Assembly (NCBI GenBank): GCA_963921195.1
Contig: OY992537.1
Span: forward strand, 71,090,979-71,154,978
Reading direction: 5' to 3'
From: Pegoplata infirma
Lineage: Eukaryota > Arthropoda > Insecta > Diptera > Anthomyiidae
DNA: 64,000 nt
The notes below the pieces were generated by a model. That model saw only the letters and a program-made list of their open reading frames with translations. It did not search any database and was not told the origin of the DNA. The position numbers were made by a program, and so were the translations under genes. This document shows positions 43,560-53,254 of this stretch, piece after piece (the first letter of the stretch is position 1; each line of letters opens with the position of its first letter).

Positions 43560-44385
43560 TTTTATGTTAAAAGTTTAGACTTGGTGAAAAAGTAGTTTTG
43601 GAAAAAAAAATAATGGGAAAAAATATTTTTTTTTACGAAAAACAAAATTGAGATAAAAAAATTTGATGAAAACAACATTTTTGATGAAAAAACAATTATT
43701 GCTGAAAAAAAAAAATCGTAAAAAACAAAAAATATTGTAAAAAATTATGAAAAATACAGTTTGATAAAAAAAAATATTGATAAATAAAAATTGATGAAAA
43801 AAAAATTATGAAAAAAAATGTACAAAAGATTTTATGAGAAAAATAAATTTGACAAAAAAAAAAAATTAATGAAAAAAAACATTTAATGAAAAAAAAGTTT
43901 TATAAAAAAAAAAATATGAAAAAATCTTATGAAAAAAAAAATTATGAAAAAATTTTTATGAAAAAAAAAAATTATGAAAAAAGTTTTATAAAAAAAAAAT
44001 AATAAAAAAAATTTTGATGAAAAAAAAAATATTGATGAAAAAAAAAATATTGATGAAAAAAAAAAAAATTTATGAAAAAAAAAATTTTTTTGTAAAAAAA
44101 AAAATAATGAAAAAAAGTTTTATAAAAAAAAATATTGATGAAAAAAAACTTTGATGAAACAAAAATGAAAAAATAAATCTGATAAAAAAAAATTTTGATT
44201 AAAAAATTCATTTGATGGAAAAAATTTTTTTTGATAAAAAAAAAATTTTGATGAAAAAAAATTAATTGATGAAAAAAATTTTGATAAAAAAAATTTTTGA
44301 TGAAAACAAAATTTTAAAAAAATTTGATGAAAAAAAAAATTTAAAAAAGTTTGATGAAAAAAATTTTTTTTTGATGAAAAATTAT
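43560..44385. repeat. GATGAAAAAAAAATTTT-type satellite, block 1
   Basis: Low-complexity array of ATTGATGAAAAAAAA words, unit 15-20 bp. It is the reverse complement of the array at 61540-62470, and the DNA next to it (44386-44565) is the reverse complement of 61345-61530. Confidence 0.85.
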
Positions 44386-44569
44386 TATGTTACCTTTTAT
44401 TCACCAGCTGGTGAAAAACGGTTTTATTCACCATCAGATGAATTCTGTTGTTTTTATTAAAATAAAAACAGTAATTCTAGTTTCCTTTTTTGTTAGTCGG
44501 TAGCTTATATAGTCAAACTGAGGTGGCGTCCTGCATCATTTTTAAAATTAGACACCAGCCTAAAAACAT

Positions 44570-44830
44570 TATCATGTTAAAAACCTACACATTTAGATTG
44601 TAAGACAATTTTCTATAGAAAACGTCTCAAATTTTAAGACATTCCTTCTGTGTAAATTTTTTTAGATTCTGACACCTTTCTAACACATAGAAATTCTAAA
44701 AACTTTTTTCCCATAGAAAAATTCTCACAATCTGAGGTATTTTTCCCATTGAAAAATTCTTAGTTACTAAAACCTTTTTCCCATGGAAAATTTTTTTGAT
44801 TCTTATAAATTATTCTATAAGAATATCATA
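44570..44830. repeat. ~40-bp degenerate array, family N, block 3
   Basis: Six or so very diverged units with TTTTTCCCATAGAAAAATTCT and TTCTGA(C/A)ACC. Confidence 0.65.
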
Positions 44831-44917
44831 ACAATTTTTTTTGTTCTTGTCTTGAGATTTTTTTCTCTCCAATAGGCCCCACATTTTTGTGCGCCCAAGG
44901 GCCTACCTTCAGTCCCT

Positions 44918-45072
44918 GTTTGCATCGCTTACATGGACGGTTGGCCATCGCAAGTGATTCTTAATTGATTGGGATACTTGAAGGTGGATCTAGGACTAAT
45001 TTTTAGGATAGTTACAAAAATCAGCATAAACTCACAATTATACTCTGTATAACAGAGGGGTGTAGGGTATAG
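44918..45072. mobile_element. Family B fragment, 3' end
   Basis: TTTGCATCGCTTACATGGACGG, GATTGGGATACTTGAAGGTGGATCTAGGAC, then TAGTTACAAAAATCAGCATAAACTC and GGTGTAGGGTAT. Matches the last ~150 bp of family B. Confidence 0.7.
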
Positions 45073-45100
45073 ATAGTTATAGTTTTTATCCCCCTAGCTC

Positions 45101-45704
45101 TAACAAGGGAAGTCTCCCTAGTGTCACCCGAGGATCTTTATGGAATTGGTTTTATTTTGTAGAGCAGAAAAAACAAAGGGACACGTATTTATTTTTAGCG
45201 GCCCAAATTCATATCTAGGGGGTAAAAAGGAGGGGGGAAGACAAGGTAATTTTTCAGTTTTTTCGTTTATCTACTAAATAATGCAAAGAAACCTAGTCAT
45301 GTTACATACCAAATGAAAGGTCTTTGGAAAACCTATCTACGTGTGCTAAGAACTTGTCCAAACATGCACAACTTTTCGTCATATTGAGTTAAATACCAAA
45401 ATTTTAGGACATTTTTGTTAATAAGTCGAAAAATATTAACTTCTTTGGCCCGTTGTTAGCACCACGAGATAGGTATTTTTAATACCTTTAATCTGATACC
45501 ACAGATGCTTATATTAATTTTGTTTAAATAGGCGTAAATCGTAAAAAACTGAAAAAGGTCAATTTCCCCCCATACAAATAGACCCCCCATAAAAATGAGT
45601 TTGGGCCGCTAAAAAAAATACGTGTCGAATTAATTTTGGTTCTTAACAACATATCCAAATTTCATGAAGATCGAAGGGTGACACCAGGGAGACTTCCCTT
45701 GTAA
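45101..45704. mobile_element. Foldback element, ~600 bp
   Basis: Left CAAGGGAAGTCTCCCTAGTGTCACCC; right (reverse complement) CAAGGGAAGTCTCCCTGGTGTCACCC. Arms continue with GGACACGTATTTATTTTTAGCGGCCCAAA (45180) against 45603-45630. Centre near 45400. Confidence 0.85.
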
Positions 45705-45934
45705 GTGGATGACTTTTAACTTTTTCTGACATAAACATGTTTCTTTGAATTTTGTTTTAATTTTTAAATAAATAAAATTATCTATTATTCGGCCTAAAAA
45801 TTTTAATTTTGAGAAATATTACTCCAGCTCGAGGCTACATTTCTTTACTAATCATTACCATGATATTCTCAAAGTAACAATTTTCAAAAAAAAAAAACAT
45901 TTATTTGTTTTAAAAAAGGTTTAGTTATTTTGCA
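45705..45934. repeat. Scrap of the foldback inner module
   Basis: TTACTCCAGCTCGAGGCTACATTTCTTTACTAATCATTACCATGATATTCTCA matches the module inside 33617-35107 and at 52085-52330. Confidence 0.6.
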
Positions 45935-46056
45935 AACAATTAGATAGACGTCGCTTAAATGTCTAAGAATCGATCAACGATCTATAATCTATTTACTATA
46001 TGGGGTTCTAGACCGATATTTTTACATGTTGCACTCAGAATGACATAGTGAGTATA
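45935..46056 (-). mobile_element. Family A remnant
   Basis: Reverse-strand text CGATCAACGATCTATAATC...GGGGTTCTAGACCGATATTT...GAATGACATAGTGAGTATA, cut off by the MITE at 46057; the continuation (CCCCATACTG) is absent after the MITE. Confidence 0.65.
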
Positions 46057-46564
46057 CACTCAAAAAAAAAAAACCTTGTCAAATTACTAGAAAAGCCTCC
46101 CATTTTACAAATATTTGCCAGTTTTCCTTGTTTTTTAACGAATAACATTCGATTTTACAGTTTTTACATTTTTTAATTTTACAGTTTTTCTTGTAATTTT
46201 ACAAATTTCCAAAGTTTTTTACAAAAAAAAATCTAGTAAATTTTTTTATTTCGCCAAAAAAAATTTTAATTTCAATTTTATTGGTAAAAATCTTGTAAAA
46301 TTATAAAAAAGCTCATATTTTTTACTAAAAATTCTCGTAAAATAGGAGGTAGCAAAAAATCTAGTAAAGTCACGGAACCTCCTTGTTAGTTTTATCGCTT
46401 CAAAAAAATTTTAAATTAACAATTTTTTTTGGTGAAAAGCTTGTAAAATTACAAAATTATTGGTAAAAATCTTGTAAAATTGTCAGGGATTGTTGTCAAA
46501 TAGGAGGTTTCCAAAAAAAGTTACAAACTTTTCTTTTAATTTTACAAGGTTTTTATTTTGAGTG
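46057..46564. mobile_element. Family-P-like MITE, 508 bp
   Basis: Left CACTCAAAAAAAAAAAACCT then TGTC; right (reverse complement) CACTCAAAATAAAAACCTTG. TA precedes the left end (46055-46056); the right flank is AA, so one duplication base has mutated or a deletion occurred. The interior repeats CTTGTAAAATT and CTCCCATTTTAC words in both orientations. Confidence 0.75.
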
Positions 46565-46599
46565 AAGGGTGGCACGAATAATGACTTGTTTCCTATTTT

Positions 46600-46990
46600 A
46601 GTGGCATCTTTTTCGTGTTCTAAAATGGGTCCAAAAGCAGCAAAAATTCGCTTTTTAACCATTTTGTATTTTTTTTAAATTTTATGAATTTTCGCAAAAA
46701 TTTCCTTTTTTTAATTTCGTTGATTGCCGGTCAATTTATGGTCTAAAAAATTTTATACTGGAATTTTTAGCAAATTCGGACAATTTTTATTCATGCCCTG
46801 GGTGGTTAAAGTTTGTACCTGAAATTTTTATTTTTTTTTTGTGTATAAAATCTATTTTTTCAAGTCCAAACTTTATATTGTCCAATATGGCATAAAATTT
46901 AAACATGGAGTTTTAAAACCAAAAGGAAGTATAGTTTGTCAGTAAATCAATGAAAATCGAAAAAAGTTTGTGTTCTTGCAACCATTCTGT
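46600..46990. repeat. Diverged foldback related to 56270-56960
   Basis: GGTCAATTTATGGTCTAAAAAATTTTATACTGGAATTTTTAGC (46731) is partly inverted at 46880-46945. CCCTGGGTGGTTAAAG matches CCTTTGGGTGGTTAAAG at 56360. Confidence 0.5.
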
Positions 46991-46999
46991 GGAGTTTCC

Positions 47000-48540
47000 T
47001 ATTCTGCGGTTATAAAGTATCAAACAACACAACAAAATCCCCAAAATTTAGAAAAAATATATTAAAACATAATTAAATTCAGATAATTCAAAATCTTAAT
47101 TTAAGTAAAATCCAGAGAAAGTTGGTATTGAATCATTGTGATTTTATGACTTCATTCTTTTTTAGCTTCTTTCACTTTCAAGTTACTATCCTAAAGTGTT
47201 TGGTCAAACCCAATAAAAATTAAATTCTTTTAAATCTCTGCTTAGTAGAATAAATTGTTTTTGTGGTTGATGATATTTTGTGGTGTTTTTTGCTTCGTTT
47301 TTTTTTGTGTTGTTAAGACAATTTCATGTTTTTGTAGTTTAAGTTGTTTTTTAAGCCTAAATTATTAACCCTAGTCCTTTTACAAATGTTCCGCAATTAT
47401 TGTGTTCAGCTCATTAGCGGTATATTTTTTTTTTTGTTTTGTGGTGTGTAGTATATTTTTTTGTATTCGCCACGATTTCTTTTTGTTTAAGGAGAGGGAT
47501 CTTAATATTTTCTGTTTTACTAATTTGTACATTTGTCAGATAATAAATGTTTAGTGGAAAGTTGTTGTTTATATACTCAATTTTATTTTTGTATGTAAGG
47601 TGTGAAATTATGTTCATACATTGTTAAACATGTTAATTTTGTAATTTTGGTTTTCGTGTAGTTTTCTTTAAAGTCTTATGGAGAACTCATAAAAGTAAAT
47701 TGGCTTTACAAGTTTTTTTTTTTAAGTAAATGTAAAAATTTGGATATGTGTGACTGTGGATTATTTAAATATATGCCAAACGAATTGATTTCCTTAATTT
47801 GTTGATATTTTAAAGTTATTATTATATATTTTTTCGTAGAAAACTGGGAAAAATTCAAAAAATAACATAATAAACAGTTTAAAAAAAATCGAGTTTGTGT
47901 CTTAAGTCTTTTGTTTTTTAAAGACCATAATATAGTTGTATGCATATTTGCCTGCAAACACATAAATATCGCCTTAATAAGTTTAAAAAAAAATTGTAGA
48001 CATTGTTTAAACTATTGACATATAATTTAGAATTGTTAAATTATTGACCTACATCTGATAAATAATAAATAATTTGCATAACACTCCTGTTTCCTGCCAC
48101 AAAATTTAAACCAAGTGTCAAAAAGAAAGTATTTATACGTACAAGTGATTGTGACATACAAAACTAAAAAAAATAAATAAAAAACCTCAAAAGGTATGAA
48201 ACCCAAACTAAAACCGCACCTAACATGCAACTCAAGGAGAAGAAAAACAATGTTGTTAAAAAAAAAGTTTAATAAAATTAAAAAAAATATATCAATGAAA
48301 AACAAGGAAGGTAGACTTTTAATTCAATGAACATGTAAAGAAAAATTAGGCGATATAAAATAAAAAAAAAAATTATACAAAAGAAGATGAAAAATAAGAA
48401 GAAAAATATAAAACAATCAACCAGAACAACAAAAAAGAAACGAATCACTTGTCTAAAAATGCGCCAACGCAAAAATTTGAAAACAAAAAATTACAAACGT
48501 TCTTTTTGGTGTGTTCGTTGAATACAACTTTGGACAGGGC
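47000..48540. other. AT-rich, possibly single-copy; no gene found
   Basis: No window repeat is recognised. Frames (47414-47617, 47706-47963, 48036-48305, 48278-48472) are Phe/Ile/Lys-rich, overlap and resemble no family. Two T-rich stretches (47270-47310, 47420-47480) look alike. Could be intron or intergenic DNA. Confidence 0.4.
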
Positions 48541-49230
48541 CGTACTGGGAAAAAGTTTTCAGATACAAAAAATTTTTCTGTTCGAGAAAAACTGTCTCAG
48601 AATCAAAGAACACTTTTTGTCGAAATAATGTGTCAGATTAAAAAAAAATCTATAGGAATATGTTATATTTTGAATAGGTTTATTCTAGCTCGAGGTCATT
48701 GTTCTTTACTAACTTGCAAGGGAAGTATTCCCACCGTTATGAACCGATTTGCTTGAAACTTCAAATATTCAAAAGAGACGATTTTAAGGTTGGGGTGTCT
48801 AAGCTAATCGGCCTTAGCAACAATGTAAACTCAAGAGAAAATTCCGATAATTCCCGAACTAACAGAAATATCGTCTATAGCAAAAATACGTGTCGACTTA
48901 AATTTAATAAAGATTATTTCACACAAATACCCCCCAAAATTTTTACATTTTCGTGAAAAAAAAAAATATTTAACAAAGCCGAATTTTTACAAAGTTATGC
49001 CCCCGTTGGATAGGTATGTATGAAAAAACCTTTCTTCTCATATGAACCCATCGTAAAGTTTCTTAAGAAGAAATGGATGAAAAGTAAAAAAAAAAAAACA
49101 TTTTTCGCATTTTTTTTTTTTACCCATTTTTTGAACCCCTAAATCCCCGATATGGCCGATATGCCGAGACACTACAACCTTAGAATTCTTTTATGTATAT
49201 TTTAAGTTTCTGGCAAATCAGTTCGTAAGG
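48541..49230. other. Scraps of foldback and family N modules
   Basis: 48550-48640 has a few family-N-like words (GAAAAAGTTTTCAGATAC, GTCTCAGAATC). 48665-48780 has TATTCTAGCTCGAGGTCATTGTTCTTTACTAACTTGCAAGGGAAG and TTATGAACCGATTTGCTTGAAACTTC, shared with 39500-39560 and 40900-40950. The rest is unrecognised. Confidence 0.5.
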
Positions 49231-49690
49231 CCTATAATTAGGGATGAGATTTTCATGCACTAAAAATTCGAAAATATGCGCTAAAAAATTAATAATATGC
49301 ACTAAGAAGCCTCAAAATATGCACTAAAAAATATAATGTATACAATAAAAATCTTGTTTTCATAGGAAAAAATTCTTAAAAAGCAAAAAATAACGCCGGG
49401 ATTAAATAGTAACATATAGAACTTTATATAAGCAAGTTTTTTCAGAAATTACGAAAATCTATTAAATTTTTTTAATTAAATAGAAAAAAAATATTTTTTC
49501 TTATTTTCAAAATAAATTTTTAAAATTTAAAACAGTTTTAAAAAAAAAAAAAATTAATTTGTGTTTTTGCTAATTCATGCCAAAATATGCAAAAATATGC
49601 TCTTAAAAGTTAGAAATATGCACAAAATATGCATTTAAAATCAAAATATGCAAAAATATGCATTTTCACCAAAATATCCAAAAATATGCA
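49230..49690. repeat. AAAATATGCACTAAAAA repeats
   Basis: About ten scattered words of the type AATATGCACTAAA / AAAATATGCAAAAATATGC, the reverse complement of 35190-35310. Confidence 0.6.
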
Positions 49691-49764
49691 AAAACAAATC
49701 GATGCCATTTTAACGCAAATTTCTTGATTCGGAAAGATAGTTGGTCAATACCGTTTTTAGACTA

Positions 49765-50367
49765 CACTAAAAAAAAAAAACTGTAAAGTTAGCAAAAAAT
49801 TTAGTTAAATTTAACTAAAAAAGCACCTGATTTTGGGCCTACTAAATTTTTAGTTAATTTAACTAAAAATATTTAGCTAACTTTTCGTAGAATGAATGTA
49901 GCAAAAAAAACCGTAACTTTAACTAAAAATTTAGCTGAAATTTCGTAACTTTTTTATGTACATATATTAACAAAAAAATTAGTTGAATTCAACTAAACTT
50001 TTTGTTGCTTTTCGTAAACTAAAATTTACAAAATATTTTGTAAAAAATTATAAGTTTATTTTTTCTGTTTTTTCATCAGCTTAAGTAGAACTTATGAGAT
50101 TCGCATAGGAGGCTACACAAGAAATTTCACTTAACAAATTTATTACGAAAAATCAGCAAATTAATTAGTAAAAATTCGTAAGCTCAGTTTTGAAGTCAAC
50201 AAAAAAAATTAATTCAAAATTTGTTCAAAACCAGTATTTTCGTAAATTGAACTTAACTAAAAAAAGTAGTTAAAACGCTGATTTTAACTAAAAATTTGTT
50301 AAAAAGCCAGTAAACTCTAGTTAACAAAAAAAAATTTGTTAACTTTACAGTTTTATTTTTTTGAGTG
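49765..50367. mobile_element. Family-P MITE, empty copy of 31812-33441
   Basis: Left CACTAAAAAAAAAAAACTGT, right (reverse complement) CACTCAAAAAAATAAAACTG; TA flanks at 49763-49764 and 50368-50369. 603 bp. It matches the outer parts of 31812-33441 closely and reads through the family A' insertion site (AACTTAACTAAAAAAAGTAG, about 50250). Confidence 0.9.
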
Positions 50368-50479
50368 TATGGACAAAAAACATGCATTTGCATGGAAATC
50401 TCATTCCGACTTATAATACTTTCCACACTCTCAAAACAACCCAGCGTGTCTTATATCTTAAAATTTATATTTTTTCCAC

Positions 50480-51350
50480 AAAAATTTGTCTCAGGATCAG
50501 AAGACCTGTTCTTAAAGATGAAGGTGCCATAATCATATATTCATTTCGACAAAAGCTTAAAGAATCTAAAATTTCCCTCAAGAAAAATTTTATTAAATTT
50601 GATATTTTTTTAAACGAAAAAAAAAAATTGTTTCAGAAAAAGTGTCAGATTCAAATAATTTTTGCAATAGAAAACGTTTTATTTTTAAGGCATTTTTCTA
50701 TAGGAAGTGTCTCAAAACCTGTGACATTTTTCCATCCAAAAGTATTAAGGATCTGAGACACAGAGTCTAAGAAAGTTTTTTTTAGAAAATGTTGTAGAAT
50801 CTGAGACTTTTTTTTGTAGAATCTAAGACATTTTTTGTTAAAGAAAAGTCACAGAATTGAAAAAAAGTTCTAAAGAAAAAGTCTCAGAATCTTGGAAATT
50901 TTTTCTATGAAAAAAGTCTTCAGAATCACATATTTTTTTTATAGAAAAATTTTCAGAATCTTTAATATTTTTTCCATAGAAAAATTTTCAGAATCTCAGA
51001 AATTTTTTTATGTAAAAATGTTTAGAATCTGATACATTTTTTTATAGAAAAAGCCTAAGAGTTGTCTATAGAAAAAGTCTTGAATCTGATACGTTTTTTC
51101 CATAGCAAAAGTCTCAGAATCTGATTTAGAAAAGTTACATTATCTGAGACATTAGATATGTACATGAAAAAAGTGCCACAATCTGAGATATTTTTTCTAT
51201 AGAAAAAGTCTGACATATTTTCTAAAGAAAAAGTCTAAAATTTTATGAAATTTTTTCTCAAGGAAAAATCTCAGAATCAAGTCATTTTCTATAAAAAAAA
51301 ATCAGGCCTTTTTAAAGTTATTTTCCTATTAAAAATATCAAATTCTGTTA
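50480..51350. repeat. ~40-bp degenerate array, family N, block 4
   Basis: About 20 units with AGTCTCAGAATCTGA(G/T)ACATTTTTTCTATAGAAAA. The 131-codon frame at 50361-50756 overlaps its start and is not a credible gene. Confidence 0.8.
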
Positions 51351-51359
51351 CATTTGGTT

Positions 51360-52084
51360 CTTTTGTAATTGAAGAATTCTTTAATTCGCCACTATTTAAA
51401 TTAATTTAAAAGTATTTATGTTATTTTTCATAATTTTGTAGTTTTTTAGTTAGTTATTCACTAAAGTTTTATAATTTTTGTTTTATTCATCTTAAAATAA
51501 AAACAACAAAAATAAAAACGCATTTTATTTATAGGAATAAAGTACAAAAAGGTAAAAAAGCAAAATTTAAAATACAATTTTAAACATTTTTAATCCATTT
51601 TTGCACACATATGTATAATGTTTTTTTCAGCACAAACATTTTAAAATTACACACTTTGTGTTTATTGCTACAGAATTTTCCAAGCGTCAAACAAGTAGGT
51701 GTGCACACAAAATGTTTATTAGTTATACACACTTTGTGTGTAAATGTAGAAATTTAAACACATAGTGTATTTTTACCCACTTTATTGTAGGAGAACAGTT
51801 ACCTACAATAAAGTGGGTAAATTTCAACAAAAATTTATAAGAGTGTATATTTCAGCTTTGCAACAACAACTAGCATATAGTATTATCAAATGGGTAAAAC
51901 CCATTGGGAAATCATATGAAAATCTGTTTTAATAGTTTTTTGTTGGTCTTTTGACAGTCTTGATCAAACTAAGAGACTATACAATTATCTTCTTTTAATA
52001 CTCAATGAGGTTAGAGTTGAGATTAAATTCCTTTTGTTACTTGTATTAAATGGTATTTATATTATCTAAATAGTCTTGACAATG
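51360..52084. other. AT-rich DNA with a perfect 19-bp-arm hairpin
   Basis: No gene. At 51773-51820 TTACCCACTTTATTGTAGG and its exact reverse complement are separated by a 10-base loop (AGAACAGTTA). Around it lie ACACACTTTGTGT words (51645, 51727) and ACACATAGTGT (51758). Confidence 0.6.
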
Positions 52085-52330
52085 GAATCTAACAAATTCC
52101 GAAACAGGTGTCGTCTAAGTACTGCAAAAACGATAAACATTAATTTTACAAAAAATTTTAACAGAAAAATAATTTACTTGAAAATTATATTATGAGAATA
52201 TCATAGTTTTAATTCGTAAAGAATAACGACCTCGAACTAGAATAAACCTACTCAAAATATAATATTTTCAAGAGCGAATAAAACAATTTTTATTTTTTAA
52301 TAAAATTTTATAGGAATTTGTTTAAGAAAT
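52085..52330. repeat. Foldback inner module, further copy
   Basis: GGAATCTAACAAATTCCGAAACAGGTGTCGTCTAAGTACTGCAAAAA and ATGAGAATATCATAGTTTTAATT...ACGACCTCGAACTAGAATAAACCTACTCAAAATATAATATTTTC match 33900-34440. Confidence 0.7.
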
Positions 52331-52369
52331 ATGTTTCAAAATATAAAAATTTTAAGCTCCTGTTAATTT

Positions 52370-52640
52370 TTTTTATGGAAAAGCGTTTTAAAATCCGCAA
52401 ATCTTTCTTAAGGAAGCCTGTCTCAGAATTTGATAATGTCATATTGTCTGAGAAATCTGAAGGAAAAATCTTTCAGATTACGCTTACTTTTATATAGAAA
52501 AAGATTTCTATATAAAAGTAGGTTATAAGAATTTGTCTATCAAAAAAATGTGAAAGAATCACAGATATTTTTATTAAAATATTTTCGAGGAATAAAAGCA
52601 TTTTTTGAAGGAACAAATGTTGAGACTCTAGAAGATTTTT
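52370..52640. repeat. ~40-bp degenerate array, family N, block 5
   Basis: Few, strongly diverged units (CTGTCTCAGAATTTGAT, ATATAGAAAAAG). A 15-bp inverted repeat CTTTTATATAGAAA / TTTCTATATAAAAG lies at about 52488-52518. Confidence 0.6.
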
Positions 52641-52679
52641 AGAAAAAAGTATTTAAATTTAAAAATCTCTAGGCTGGTG

Positions 52680-52842
52680 TCTACCCGAGTAAAAAAGTTT
52701 TTTATATAATTATATATAGAGGTAAAATTTTCCAAAAAATTGTAGTAGTATAAAATTATTTAAAATTATATATAATTTTATCCAGGATTTGGTGCATATA
52801 ATTATATAGTATTTGATATAATTTTATACAATTACTAGCAGA
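52680..52842. repeat. Module V, copy 1 (TATATAATTATATATA with CCAGGATTTGGTG)
   Basis: ACCCGAGTAAAAAAGTTTTTTATATAATTATATATAGAGGTAAAATTTTCC...ATCCAGGATTTGGTG. The reverse complement is at 61191-61345. It is followed by ACTAGCAGAGTACCCGGCGTTGCCCG, a different repeat start that I recognise only in style. Confidence 0.75.
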
Positions 52843-53222
52843 GTACCCGGCGTTGCCCGAGGAATAAAAATTAGAAATTTTATTTAATAATTATGAAATT
52901 TGCGTAATTTTTTTTTCTAAGAACATCATTTTATAATAAAAAACAAGTAAGAAAATTATAGTCGGTCAAGACCGACCATATAATACCCTACACCAGAGTT
53001 TCCCGGACCATGGGTCCCAAGTTCAAACATGGACTGATTAGATCTATATTTCGTCAAATCTTTAATAAGTGTAAAAAGCAATCACTAATCAAATTTGAGT
53101 GGAATAGGCTTCTATTTGTTCAGTGGAATAGGCTTCTATTTGTTCAAAATGGTCCGATGATAATTAGATTTGATAAGGTTATTAAAGTACGCGTTTAACA
53201 TACACAAACAGAATTTTAATTA

Positions 53223-53223
<1 letters not shown>

Positions 53224-53254
<31 letters not shown>

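Noticed and set aside
45101..45704. TAA target duplication for the foldback
   Set aside because: TAA follows the CTTG end in other copies at different sites, so it belongs to the element and not to the target.
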